In this document: positions 8,320-15,829 of the stretch, piece by piece
How the letters are laid out: each line of letters opens with the position of its first letter
Position numbering within the stretch: position 1 is the stretch's first letter
Assembly (NCBI GenBank): GCA_030066245.1
Contig: JASJBY010000003.1
Location: 1-29,216 of the forward strand
DNA from: Gammaproteobacteria bacterium
Lineage (GTDB): Bacteria; Pseudomonadota; Gammaproteobacteria; JAABTG01
Direction: 5' to 3'
DNA length: 29,216 nucleotides
Program-made: the position numbers and the translations under genes
Notes under the pieces: generated by a model
The model's database searches: none
Seen by the model: the letters and a program-made list of their open reading frames with translations, nothing else
Told to the model about the DNA's origin: nothing

Positions 8320-9259
8320 AAGCGGCCTCCCGAGCCTCGGCACTCAGCATGGGGAAGCCGAGCGCTTGCCGGCTGTCGTGGTAAGCCTGAGCCACTGCCC
8401 GCGCCAGGGCCCGCACACGCAGGATGAAGCGTTGGCGTTCAGTCACGGAAATGGCATGGCGCGCGTCGAGCAGGTTGAAGGTGTGGGATGCCTTGAGCAC
8501 CATTTCGTAGGCAGGGAGCGGCAAGCCCGCCTCGATGAGGCGCCTGCTTTCCCTTTCGCAGGTGTCGAACCAGCCGAACAGAGCTGCGGTGTCGGCCCGC
8601 TCGAAGTTGTAGGCCGACATCTCCACTTCGTTCTGGTGGAATACGTCCCCGTAGGTGATTCGCCCCAGGGGACCATCCGTCCAGGTCAGGTCGAAGACGC
8701 TCTCCACGCCCTGCAGATACATGGCAATACGCTCCAGCCCGTAGGTGATTTCACCCATGACAGGGCGGCAGTCCAGGCCGCCAACCTGCTGAAAATAAGT
8801 GAACTGCGTGATCTCCATGCCGTTCAGCCAGACTTCCCAGCCGAGCCCCCAGGCTCCCAGGGTGGGCGACTCCCAGTTGTCCTCCACAAAGCGAACGTCA
8901 TGGACCAAGAGGTCGATGCCCAACATTCTCAGAGAGTCCAGGTAGAGCTCCTGGAAATTCAACGGCGAGGGTTTGATAACCACTTGATACTGGTAGTAGT
9001 GCTGCAGACGGTTCGGGTTCTCTCCGTAGCGCCCGTCGGTGGGACGTCGGGACGGTTGCACGTAGGCTGAGCTCCAGGGCTCGGGTCCTATGGCCCGCAG
9101 GAATGTGGCCGGATGGAAGGTTCCCGCTCCCACTTCCATGTCGTAGGGCTGCTGCAGCACGCATCCCTGCTCTGCCCAGTATCTTTCAAGAGCAAGAATA
9201 AGGCCCTGGAAGGTGGCCACGTCCACCGTCGACCGTTGCTGAATGTCGGGTGCCGCCAA
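8312..9259 (-). CDS. glyQ: Glycyl-tRNA synthetase alpha subunit
   Basis: Alpha chain of class II glycyl-tRNA synthetase; it holds the aminoacylation active site for glycine and ATP. It has 315 residues against 303 in E. coli. Diagnostic segments include TFQGLILALERYWAEQGC, QPYDMEVGAGTFHP, YVQPSRRPTDGRYGENPNR, GLGWEVWLNGMEITQFTYF and FNLLDARHAISVTERQR. The only start codon that has a proper ribosome-binding site is a TTG at 9259, with GAGGA at 9269-9273 on the minus strand, 9 nt upstream. This gives a slightly long N-terminus; GTG codons inside are alternatives without ribosome-binding sites. It is the first gene of the glyQ-glyS-gmhB-plsC unit. Confidence 0.96.
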   Translation of the reverse strand: MAAPDIQQRSTVDVATFQGLILALERYWAEQGCVLQQPYDMEVGAGTFHPATFLRAIGPEPWSSAYVQPSRRPTDGRYGENPNRLQHYYQYQVVIKPSPLNFQELYLDSLRMLGIDLLVHDVRFVEDNWESPTLGAWGLGWEVWLNGMEITQFTYFQQVGGLDCRPVMGEITYGLERIAMYLQGVESVFDLTWTDGPLGRITYGDVFHQNEVEMSAYNFERADTAALFGWFDTCERESRRLIEAGLPLPAYEMVLKASHTFNLLDARHAISVTERQRFILRVRALARAVAQAYHDSRQALGFPMLSAEAREAAYG

Positions 9260-9298
9260 GAGTAGGTTTCCTCGGGAGGTTCAGGACAGGGAACGCGC

Positions 9299-9327
9299 AG
9301 TATATCCCGCCGGCTCGAGGCTGTGCA
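9299..9327 (-). promoter_or_regulatory. Candidate promoter of glyQ-glyS
   Basis: Minus strand: TGCACA (9327-9322), a 17-nt spacer, then TATACT (9304-9299). The -10 matches 5 of 6 positions and the -35 matches 4 of 6. The start point would be about 30-35 nt before the TTG start of glyQ. Confidence 0.5.
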
Positions 9328-9340
9328 CACACGGGCACAG

Positions 9341-9403
9341 TGCGCCGGCCGCGTAAGCCCCAGGTTTCGGGCCTTGTTGCGCCCGCTGCGAGCGGCCGGC
9401 GCA
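9341..9403. repeat. 12-bp inverted repeat in the glyQ/ompA divergent region
   Basis: TGCGCCGGCCGC (9341-9352) is repeated as its exact reverse complement at 9392-9403, with a 39-nt spacer that itself holds a small CCGCT/AGCGG stem. It lies just upstream of the glyQ promoter candidate in the 309-bp gene-free stretch between glyQ and the OmpA-family gene. No other clear feature was seen in that stretch, and no convincing plus-strand promoter. Confidence 0.45.
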
Positions 9404-9568
9404 ACACGGGTGGGCTCCCGCTGGCCAAGTTTGTTCTGCCTGGATCACCATGCGAAACTAGTACTCTGTCACAGTGGTTTTGACGGTTTCAGAGCGCCCC
9501 GAACGGGCTGATGCAAGGCGCAGCCACAGACTAATCAGTTGACAATACAGGGAAGGGGGGAAGCATCC

Positions 9569-10429
9569 ATGACGAGCGCAATGCGCGTTGTGAGCACTGT
9601 CGTGCTCGCAGTGAGCTGTCTGCTGCCTGCCGGCACCGCGCTGGCGGCTGTTCCGGGCTACGCCCGGGATTCTCAGGAGGCGGTTTTCAAGAACGCCTAT
9701 GGGGAGTGCTGGCGTGCACCTGAGTCTTCTGCAGTCAAGCCAGTGCCAGCCTGCGAGGGTTTTGTGGATAGCGACGGGGACGGCGTGCCCGATGACAGGG
9801 ACCGGTGTCCCGATACGCCGAAGGGTATCGTGGTGGACGCCGACGGCTGCCCGCTGGACACGGACGGTGACGGCGTGCCGGACTTTCGCGACCGGTGCCC
9901 TGACACGGTCCAGAATTGCCCGGTAGACGAGAATGGGTGTGCGGCGGACAGCGATGGCGACGGTGTGCCCGACTGCATAGACAAATGCCTGGACAGCCCC
10001 AGGGGCATCAAGGTCGACCAGCGCGGCTGTGAACTGGTGGAGGACATGGTGCTTACCGGTCTCGGCGGGCCGAATTTTGCGTTCGACAGCGCGGCACTCA
10101 CCGACAAGGCAAAGAGTTGGCTCGACGAACGGATAGGCACCTACCAGCGCGCTGTGCAGAAGGACCGCATTGCCCAGGTCAGAGTCATCGGTCACACCGA
10201 CAGTCGGGGCGCCGAGGCCTACAATCTGGTCCTCTCGGAGCGTCGCGCCAACGCGGTGGCACGCTATCTGGTCGACAATGGTATTCCGGCCAAGCTGGTT
10301 GTCGTGGAGGGCAAGGGCGAGAGCGTTCCCGTCGCCAGCAACGATACCGAGGAGGGCCGGGCCCGCAATCGACGGGTGGAGATAGACGTGACTACGGTAG
10401 GCGAGGTTGAGCGGGCGCGGGGCAACTAA
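9569..10429 (+). CDS. OmpA-family outer-membrane/periplasmic protein with TSP3 repeats
   Basis: A 286-residue exported protein likely tethering the envelope to peptidoglycan. It has a signal peptide (about residues 1-27, core VVLAVSCLLPAGTALAA), then a short conserved stretch with KNAYGECWR. Three thrombospondin type-3-like calcium-binding repeats follow, each with a DGDGVPD core (around residues 67-75, 97-105 and 127-135), with paired cysteines. The C-terminal OmpA domain (about residues 165-275) carries the peptidoglycan-binding signature GHTDSRGAEAYNLVLSERRA and the ending RNRRVEI. There is no N-terminal beta-barrel, so it is not a classical porin-type OmpA. The ATG at 9569 has a purine-rich GGAAGGGGGGAAG upstream, preferred over a TTG 30 nt earlier. 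Its stop codon lies inside the left arm of the following inverted repeat. Confidence 0.9.
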   Translation: MTSAMRVVSTVVLAVSCLLPAGTALAAVPGYARDSQEAVFKNAYGECWRAPESSAVKPVPACEGFVDSDGDGVPDDRDRCPDTPKGIVVDADGCPLDTDGDGVPDFRDRCPDTVQNCPVDENGCAADSDGDGVPDCIDKCLDSPRGIKVDQRGCELVEDMVLTGLGGPNFAFDSAALTDKAKSWLDERIGTYQRAVQKDRIAQVRVIGHTDSRGAEAYNLVLSERRANAVARYLVDNGIPAKLVVVEGKGESVPVASNDTEEGRARNRRVEIDVTTVGEVERARGN

Positions 10430-10642
10430 ATAGCTGATCCGAAGTACGCTACGGGCTGACCCGGTCGGGGTGTTGGCGTAGCGGCGTAGATGGCGAGCGG
10501 CGCAGGGAGAGCTTAAGCTCGGCATCTCCGCTTCTCGCCAGGCCAGGAAGGCCTGGTGAGATTTAGCGGAGCCAATGCCCCGGCCGGGTCCCACACCAAC
10601 TGCATCGCCGTTTGTGATCGATATTTCCGAACAGCTATCTAG
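10426..10642. repeat. 217-bp imperfect inverted-repeat element, nested palindromes
   Basis: The ends, 10426-10443 and 10625-10642, are inverted copies matching at 15 of 18 positions. An inner pair is GACCCGGTCGGGG (10458-10470) and CCCCGGCCGGGTC (10578-10590), 12 of 13. The centre holds TGGCGAG/CTCGCCA (10491-10497, 10534-10540), a 12-bp palindrome GAGCTTAAGCTC (10509-10520), and CCAGGCC/GGCCTGG (10538-10544, 10550-10556). No open frame is convincing inside. It resembles a small non-autonomous palindromic element or a long structured 3' RNA; no named family is recognised. With the next 190 bases it makes up the 403-bp gene-free stretch before mnmG. Confidence 0.6.
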
Positions 10643-10668
10643 TCTGCGTCTGCCTGTACTTCGCCCGG

Positions 10669-10703
10669 GGGGCATGTCCGCCGATGGGGGCATGCCCCTT
10701 TTG
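10669..10703 (+). terminator. Rho-independent terminator candidate before mnmG
   Basis: GGGGCATG (10669-10676) can pair with CATGCCCC (10691-10698), and the second half is itself the palindrome GGGGCATGCCCC (10687-10698). TTTTG follows directly. It probably ends the transcript of the OmpA-family gene or of the repeat element. Confidence 0.55.
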
Positions 10704-10832
10704 TTCGTGTGTCCGCTTGACTAATGGCGGCGCCTCGGGTTTCCTTTCCTGTTTTCGTGACTCGGGCCTGCGCAAGGCTCCTCAACGGGTTCTCTAGCGG
10801 CCAGCTACCCAAGTCGCGTCGGACTGACAACT

Positions 10833-12725
10833 ATGCAGCACCCGGGAGAATTCGACGTCATCGTGGTGGGGGGTGGTCACGCCGGCACCGAGGCGGCGTT
10901 GGCTGCCGCCCGCATGGGTGTGCGCGTGCTGCTGCTTACCCACAGCATCGAAACCCTGGGGCAGATGAGCTGTAACCCGGCCATCGGCGGGATCGGCAAA
11001 GGACATCTGGTCAAGGAGATTGACGCGCTCGGTGGCCAGATGGCGGGTGCGGCCGATCGCAGCGGCATCCACTTCCGTACCCTCAACGCCCGCAAGGGCC
11101 CCGCGGTACGCGCCACCCGCGCACAGATCGACCGCATGCTCTACCGGGTGCAGGTCCGCCGTGCTCTGGAATCAGTCCCCACGCTGACAGTCTTTCAACA
11201 GGCGGTGAACGACTTGGTGGTGGAGCAAGATCGCGTGACCGGCGTCGAGACCCAGATGGGGCTGCGCTTTCGAGCCCTTTGCGTCGTGCTCACCGTGGGC
11301 ACCTTTCTGGGCGGCCGCATACACGTCGGCTTGTCCAACTATCAGGGGGGGCGGGCCGGTGATCCGCCTGCCAATGCGCTTGCCCAGCGCCTGAGGGAGT
11401 TACCGCTGCGGGTGGAGCGCCTGAAGACAGGGACGCCGCCGCGCATCGACGGCCGGACGATTAACTACGCCCAGCTGGAGGAGCAGCCCGGTGACGAGCC
11501 TGTTCCCGTTTTCTCGTTCCTCGGTACGGCGGCGGAGCACCCGTCCCAGGTCCTCTGCCACATAACCCGCACCAACCCCGGGACCCACGACATCATCCGC
11601 GCGGGACTCGAGCGCTCCCCCATGTTCACCGGTGTCATCGAGGGCGTCGGACCCCGCTACTGCCCGTCCGTGGAGGACAAGGTTGTGCGTTTCGCCGACA
11701 AGGATTCCCACCAGATTTTCGTGGAGCCGGAGGGGCTGGACACCCACGAGGTCTACCCGAACGGCATCTCCACCAGTCTGCCCTTCGACGTCCAGTACGA
11801 AATGGTGCGCAGCATTTCGGGCTTTGAGCAGGCGCATATTACCCGTCCGGGCTATGCCATCGAGTACGACTTCTTCGACCCGCGTGACCTGCGCCCCTGG
11901 CTTGAAACCCACTGCATTTCCGGGCTTTTTTTTGCCGGACAGATCAACGGTACCACCGGCTACGAGGAAGCGGCCGCACAGGGGCTCCTGGCCGGATCGA
12001 ACGCCGCGCTCCGGGTGCGCGGGCTCGAGCCTTGGTGGCCGCGGCGGGACCAGGGCTATATGGGTGTGCTCGTGGATGACCTGGTCACACGGGGCACCAA
12101 CGAGCCCTACCGCATGTTCACCAGCCGAGCGGAGTACCGGCTGCTGCTTCGGGAGGACAACGCGGATCTGCGCCTGACTCCGCTCGGTCGGCGATTGGGT
12201 CTGGTCGACAATCGGCGCTGGCAGTGCTTCGAAGCGAAGCGGGAAGCGCTTGAACGGGAGCAGCAGCGGCTGCGCGAGACCCGGCTGAGACCCGAGGCGC
12301 TCCCAGCGGGCCTGGCGAAACCCGTGCTCGGTCAGGCGCTCTCCCGCGAATGCTCGGCTGCTCATCTGCTCCGTCGACCGGAGGTCAGCTATCAGCAGCT
12401 CATGTCGCTTCCAGGGGCCGGGCCCGGCGTGGATGATCCAAGCGTGGCGGAGCAACTCGAGATCCAGGCCAGGTACCACGGCTACATCGAGCGACAGAAC
12501 GAGGAGATAGCCCGGGCAAGGCGGAACGAAGATACACCGCTGCCTCCGGATCTCGACTACCAGCAGGTGGCCGGACTTTCCACTGAGGTGCGCCACAAGC
12601 TGTCGGCGCATCGGCCGGAGACCCTGGGGCAGGCCTCGCGAATTTCGGGGATCACGCCGGCCGCGGTCTCCATCCTCCTGGTGCACCTCAGAAAACGTGC
12701 CTTGCTGCGACGGAAGACGGCCTGA
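10833..12725 (+). CDS. mnmG: tRNA uridine-5-carboxymethylaminomethyl modification enzyme MnmG (GidA)
   Basis: FAD-dependent partner of MnmE that installs the (carboxymethyl)aminomethyl group on wobble U34 of several tRNAs. It has 630 residues, near the usual 629. The dinucleotide-binding motif is GGGHAG at residues 13-18. Further signatures are MSCNPAIGGIGKGHLVKEID, LNARKGPAVRATRAQIDR, TGTPPRIDGRTI, RPGYAIEYDFFDPRDL and GQINGTTGYEEAAAQG. The C-terminal helical MnmE-interaction region ends with the LDYQQVAGLS and ISGITPAAVSILL blocks. The start follows family length; the ribosome-binding site is weak. It is the first gene of mnmG-rsmG-parA-parB, an arrangement often found near the replication origin, although no origin is seen here. 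Confidence 0.97.
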   Translation: MQHPGEFDVIVVGGGHAGTEAALAAARMGVRVLLLTHSIETLGQMSCNPAIGGIGKGHLVKEIDALGGQMAGAADRSGIHFRTLNARKGPAVRATRAQIDRMLYRVQVRRALESVPTLTVFQQAVNDLVVEQDRVTGVETQMGLRFRALCVVLTVGTFLGGRIHVGLSNYQGGRAGDPPANALAQRLRELPLRVERLKTGTPPRIDGRTINYAQLEEQPGDEPVPVFSFLGTAAEHPSQVLCHITRTNPGTHDIIRAGLERSPMFTGVIEGVGPRYCPSVEDKVVRFADKDSHQIFVEPEGLDTHEVYPNGISTSLPFDVQYEMVRSISGFEQAHITRPGYAIEYDFFDPRDLRPWLETHCISGLFFAGQINGTTGYEEAAAQGLLAGSNAALRVRGLEPWWPRRDQGYMGVLVDDLVTRGTNEPYRMFTSRAEYRLLLREDNADLRLTPLGRRLGLVDNRRWQCFEAKREALEREQQRLRETRLRPEALPAGLAKPVLGQALSRECSAAHLLRRPEVSYQQLMSLPGAGPGVDDPSVAEQLEIQARYHGYIERQNEEIARARRNEDTPLPPDLDYQQVAGLSTEVRHKLSAHRPETLGQASRISGITPAAVSILLVHLRKRALLRRKTA

Positions 12726-12736
12726 GACTCCCTGGC

Positions 12737-13402
12737 GTGAAACCGTCCAGTGACCGGCGGCGGACGGGAGAGCTGTTGGCGTCCGGAGCATCCCGGCTGG
12801 AGTTGACGCTGAGCCAGTCGCAGCTCGACACCCTGCTCGAGTTCGTCGCCCTTCTGCTCAGGTGGAACCGGGTCTACAACCTGACTGCTGCACGCAGCGC
12901 GGAGCAGGTGGTGATCCGGCATGTGCTGGACTCCCTGTCGGTCCACGCGTGGGCCAACGCTGGTCCCGCGCTGGACGTGGGTAGTGGTGCGGGTCTGCCG
13001 GGACTGGTGCTGGCGGTGGCGCGGCCGGAGCTGCAATTCGTGCTCCTGGACAGTAACCGGAAGAAGGCTCGTTTCTGCCGCCAGGCCGTGATGGAGCTGG
13101 CGCTAGAGAACGTGGACGTGGTCTGTGAAAGGCTAGCCCGGCATCGTCCGCCGCTAACCTACGCCAGAATCCTCAGCCGCGCTCTCGGACCGGTGCAGGA
13201 CTATCTTCCGGACTTTCGGCGCCTGAGCGCGGCTCACGGGCAGGTTCTTGCCATGATGGGAAAACGGCCGGACATGGCCCATGCCGATGTGGCGCCGTTA
13301 CGAGAGTGTGCTAAAGTCTTGCCGCTGGCGGTGCCGGGTCTGGATGCCGAACGTAATCTGCTGCTGCTGGACATGGCCTGTGTGGAGCGCCACACGGCTT
13401 GA
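12737..13402 (+). CDS. rsmG: 16S rRNA (guanine-527-N7)-methyltransferase
   Basis: SAM-dependent methyltransferase (GidB) that modifies G527 of 16S rRNA in the 530 loop; loss confers low-level streptomycin resistance in other bacteria. It has 221 residues against 207 in E. coli. The family block RWNRVYNLTAARSAEQVVIRH is followed by HVLDSLSV, the SAM-binding motif ALDVGSGAGLPGL (residues 78-90) and LLDSNRKKARF. The GTG start at 12737 lies 11 nt after the mnmG stop with no clear ribosome-binding site, which suggests translational coupling. The gene lies 29 nt before parA. Confidence 0.94.
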   Translation: MKPSSDRRRTGELLASGASRLELTLSQSQLDTLLEFVALLLRWNRVYNLTAARSAEQVVIRHVLDSLSVHAWANAGPALDVGSGAGLPGLVLAVARPELQFVLLDSNRKKARFCRQAVMELALENVDVVCERLARHRPPLTYARILSRALGPVQDYLPDFRRLSAAHGQVLAMMGKRPDMAHADVAPLRECAKVLPLAVPGLDAERNLLLLDMACVERHTA

Positions 13403-13431
13403 CTATATGGATGGAGCTAAGGGGCGAGCTC

Positions 13432-14211
13432 ATGGTCAGGATCATCGCGATTGCCAACCAGAAGGGAGGGGTGGGAAAGACCACCACCAGCGTGAACCTG
13501 GCCGCGTCGCTGGCGGCGGCCAAACGCCAGGTGCTGCTTGTGGACATGGATCCCCAGGGCAACGCCACCATGGGCAGCGGGGTGGACAAGAACGCCCTGA
13601 CTCGCTCCACCTACGACGTGTTGATGCAGGATGCATCGGCCGATCAGGTGGTCCTGCCGGCAAGCGATGCTGGCTACGTGCTGCTGCCCAGCAACAGCGA
13701 TCTGACGGGCGCCGAAGTGGGGCTGCTGGAGGAGCTCGGGCGGGAGCTGCGTCTGCGCCATGCGCTGGAGCCCATCAGGGTCCGCTACGACTACGTAATT
13801 ATCGACTGCCCGCCGGCCCTGAATATGCTCACCGTCAACGCGCTGGTGGCGGCCGATACGGTCATGATTCCCATGCAGTGCGAGTACTATGCCCTGGAAG
13901 GGCTCACGGCGCTGCTGGATACCGTGGAGAAGATCCGCAAGGTGCTGAATCCCGGGTTGCAGGTGGAGGGCCTGCTGCGCACCATGTTCGATCCCCGCAA
14001 CAACCTGGCCAACCAGGTCTCCGCGCAGCTGGTGAGCCACTTCGGCAACAAAGTCTACCGGACCATCATTCCGCGCAATGTGCGTCTCGCCGAAGCCCCA
14101 AGCCACGGCTTGCCGGTGTTGCTTTACGACAAGAGCTCGCGGGGCGCCCTGGCCTACCTCGCCCTGGCCGGGGAAATTCTGCGTCGGGACAGCACCGCTG
14201 TGGCCGTGTGA
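13432..14211 (+). CDS. parA: Chromosome partitioning ATPase ParA (Soj)
   Basis: Walker-type ATPase that moves ParB-parS complexes and segregates the chromosome origin region. It has 259 residues. The deviant Walker A is KGGVGKTT at residues 11-18, Walker A' lies in VLLVDMDPQGNATMGSG, and Walker B in YVIIDCPPALN. The C-terminal block is NVRLAEAPSHG, typical of Soj. The ATG at 13432 has AAGGGG upstream and puts the Walker motif at the normal distance; an in-frame TTG at 13399 would add 11 residues. It is followed 23 nt later by parB. Confidence 0.96.
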   Translation: MVRIIAIANQKGGVGKTTTSVNLAASLAAAKRQVLLVDMDPQGNATMGSGVDKNALTRSTYDVLMQDASADQVVLPASDAGYVLLPSNSDLTGAEVGLLEELGRELRLRHALEPIRVRYDYVIIDCPPALNMLTVNALVAADTVMIPMQCEYYALEGLTALLDTVEKIRKVLNPGLQVEGLLRTMFDPRNNLANQVSAQLVSHFGNKVYRTIIPRNVRLAEAPSHGLPVLLYDKSSRGALAYLALAGEILRRDSTAVAV

Positions 14212-14234
14212 CGCGGCGGGGAGAGGCGCTTTCC

Positions 14235-15113
14235 ATGGCAGTCAAGAAGAAAGGCTTGGGCAGAGGGTTGGATGCGCTGTTGGGTAGTGCTGTCAGCACG
14301 CCCGAGCCCGCTGCGGAGCAGACGCCAGAGAAGTCCTTGCGAGAGCTTCCGGTGGATTTGATCCAGCGGGGCCGGTATCAGCCCAGGACCGACATGGACG
14401 AGGCGGCATTGGAGGATCTGGCTGCCTCCATTCGTGCCCAGGGAGTGCTGCAACCGGTGGTGGTGCGCCCGATGAGCGAAACCGGACGCTACGAGCTCGT
14501 AGCCGGTGAGCGGCGGTGGCGGGCCGCCCAGCTGGCGGGTCTGCAGGATATCCCGGCGGTGGTCAAGGATGTGCCGGACCAGGCGGCCATGGCTATCGCG
14601 CTCATTGAGAATATCCAGCGAGAGAACCTCAACCCCATCGAAGAGGCTCAAGCTTTACATAGGCTTATCGATGAATTTGACATGACCCACCAGCAGGCGG
14701 CCGATGCTGTCGGTCGTTCCCGGGCCGCCATCAGTAACCTGTTGCGGCTCCTGGACCTGAGCCCGGAGGTGAAGACGTTGCTGGAGAACGGCGACCTGGA
14801 GATGGGCCATGCTCGTGCAGTGTTGAGCTTGACCAGAGAGCAGCAGGGTCAGGTGGCGCGCCAGGTCGTGGCCAAGGGGTTGTCGGTAAGGGAAACCGAA
14901 CACCTGGTGCGGCGCCTGCAGAGGGCGTCTCCGCGCGATGGCCGGTCGCAGGCGCCGGCCAGCGACCCCGATATTCGGCGATTACAGGATGACCTCTCGG
15001 CCCAGCTGGGCGCGCTGGTGAAGATCCAGCACACGGCGCGCGGAAAGGGCCGGGTCGTGGTCCATTACAACAGTCTCGACGAGCTGGACGGCATACTCAA
15101 TCACATCAAATAG
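14235..15113 (+). CDS. parB: Chromosome partitioning protein ParB (Spo0J)
   Basis: CTP-dependent DNA clamp that loads at parS and works with ParA. It has 292 residues. The N-terminus KKKGLGRGLDALLG is the usual ParA-interacting and activating region. The CTP-binding ParB/Srx fold contains ENIQRENLNPIEEAQA and GERRWR (residues 91-96). The helix-turn-helix that reads parS is at about residues 151-172, followed by a linker and the dimerisation domain ending in DELDGILNHIK. The ATG at 14235 has GGAGAGG upstream. The same frame is open far upstream through parA, which is a shadow and not part of the protein. No parS-like TGTTTCACGTGAAACA was found by eye in the window. Confidence 0.96.
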   Translation: MAVKKKGLGRGLDALLGSAVSTPEPAAEQTPEKSLRELPVDLIQRGRYQPRTDMDEAALEDLAASIRAQGVLQPVVVRPMSETGRYELVAGERRWRAAQLAGLQDIPAVVKDVPDQAAMAIALIENIQRENLNPIEEAQALHRLIDEFDMTHQQAADAVGRSRAAISNLLRLLDLSPEVKTLLENGDLEMGHARAVLSLTREQQGQVARQVVAKGLSVRETEHLVRRLQRASPRDGRSQAPASDPDIRRLQDDLSAQLGALVKIQHTARGKGRVVVHYNSLDELDGILNHIK

Positions 15114-15129
15114 CCTCCCGGGGTTAGGA

Positions 15130-15142
15130 GCGGGCAACCCGC
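15130..15142 (+). terminator. Weak hairpin after parB
   Basis: GCGGG-CAA-CCCGC forms a tight 5-bp stem 17 nt after the parB stop, but it is followed by CTTCC and not by a T run. It may be an attenuating stem or a processing site; intrinsic termination is uncertain. Confidence 0.3.
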
Positions 15143-15188
15143 CTTCCACCGGTGCACGATGACCGGCAGAGCGAATCTCGATTCAGGA

Positions 15189-15217
15189 TTGTGGCCCGCA
15201 AAGGCTTTCCATATAAT
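15189..15217 (+). promoter_or_regulatory. Sigma-70-like promoter of the ATP synthase operon
   Basis: TTGTGG (15189-15194), a 17-nt spacer, then a perfect TATAAT (15212-15217). The start point would be near 15224, which gives a leader of about 190 nt before atpI. The 299-bp parB-atpI gap holds only this, the weak hairpin upstream, and a CTCGG/CCGAG stem in the leader (about 15299-15315). Confidence 0.6.
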
Positions 15218-15412
15218 TGAGGCCGGCTGTGGATGGATGACGCCCTGCGTCGACACAGAATCGCTTGCACACGCCGTACATGTGATAGCCGCTGTCGCTC
15301 GGTGTTCAGCCGAGTCGCCGCGAGATAACCAATAACGTCGGCGCCAGCGGGTACAAACAATAACGCCGTGGCCCCGTCTGAAAGGGCCGCACGCCGCGGA
15401 GACGCAGAGTCC

Positions 15413-15829
15413 ATGAACCGCTCTATGGCACTCCGACCGAGTGATCTCGGCACGCTGCTTGTGATTCAATTCATACTTGCAGCCGTTGTGGTGGGTTTTT
15501 TCCTGTTCTCCAGGGACGGCGCGGCCGCCCAGGCGGCAGCATACGGGGGCGGCATGGCGCTGCTTCTCGCCTGGATGCTGGGGCGGCGGGCGTTGCGTGC
15601 TGCCGAGGCAGCTAAGACCCATCCGGGGAGCGAAACCTTTGTGATTTATATGGGAGCGATCCAGCGCTTCGTGGTCGTGCTTGTTTTGTTCGCCCTGGGG
15701 ATGGGCTGGCTGGCCCTGGAGCCGGTTCCGTTACTCGCGGCTTTCGCCGCTGCCCAGCTTGGACATCTCATTAACAGCGGCCGGGTCAGTCTGCGTGCCG
15801 GTAGCGGCCGAATGGAGAAACTGGGATGA
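15413..15829 (+). CDS. atpI: ATP synthase subunit I
   Basis: Small hydrophobic protein at the head of the atp operon. In other bacteria it assists assembly of the c-ring and is not a fixed part of the enzyme. It has 138 residues with four hydrophobic segments (about residues 12-30, 42-57, 75-93 and 97-110), matching the usual four-helix topology. The ATG at 15413 has GGAG about 12 nt upstream; a GTG at 15368 is a less likely earlier start. The stop overlaps the atpB start as ATGA (15826-15829). Confidence 0.88.
   Translation: MNRSMALRPSDLGTLLVIQFILAAVVVGFFLFSRDGAAAQAAAYGGGMALLLAWMLGRRALRAAEAAKTHPGSETFVIYMGAIQRFVVVLVLFALGMGWLALEPVPLLAAFAAAQLGHLINSGRVSLRAGSGRMEKLG

Noticed and set aside
6463..8427. 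654-codon plus-strand open frame opposite glyS
   Set aside because: GlyS on the minus strand explains every conserved block; the opposite translation is Gly/Arg/His-rich and unlike any known protein.
11400..12791. 463-codon minus-strand open frame opposite mnmG
   Set aside because: Shadow of mnmG, no recognisable domain.
13281..14234. Long upstream extension of the parB frame through parA
   Set aside because: Low-complexity out-of-frame translation; ParB begins at 14235 with a good ribosome-binding site and the conserved KKKGLGRGL start.
10430..15412. Replication origin (oriC) near mnmG/parAB
   Set aside because: The gene neighbourhood is origin-like, but no cluster of DnaA boxes (TTATCCACA type) and no AT-rich unwinding region is seen in the gaps.
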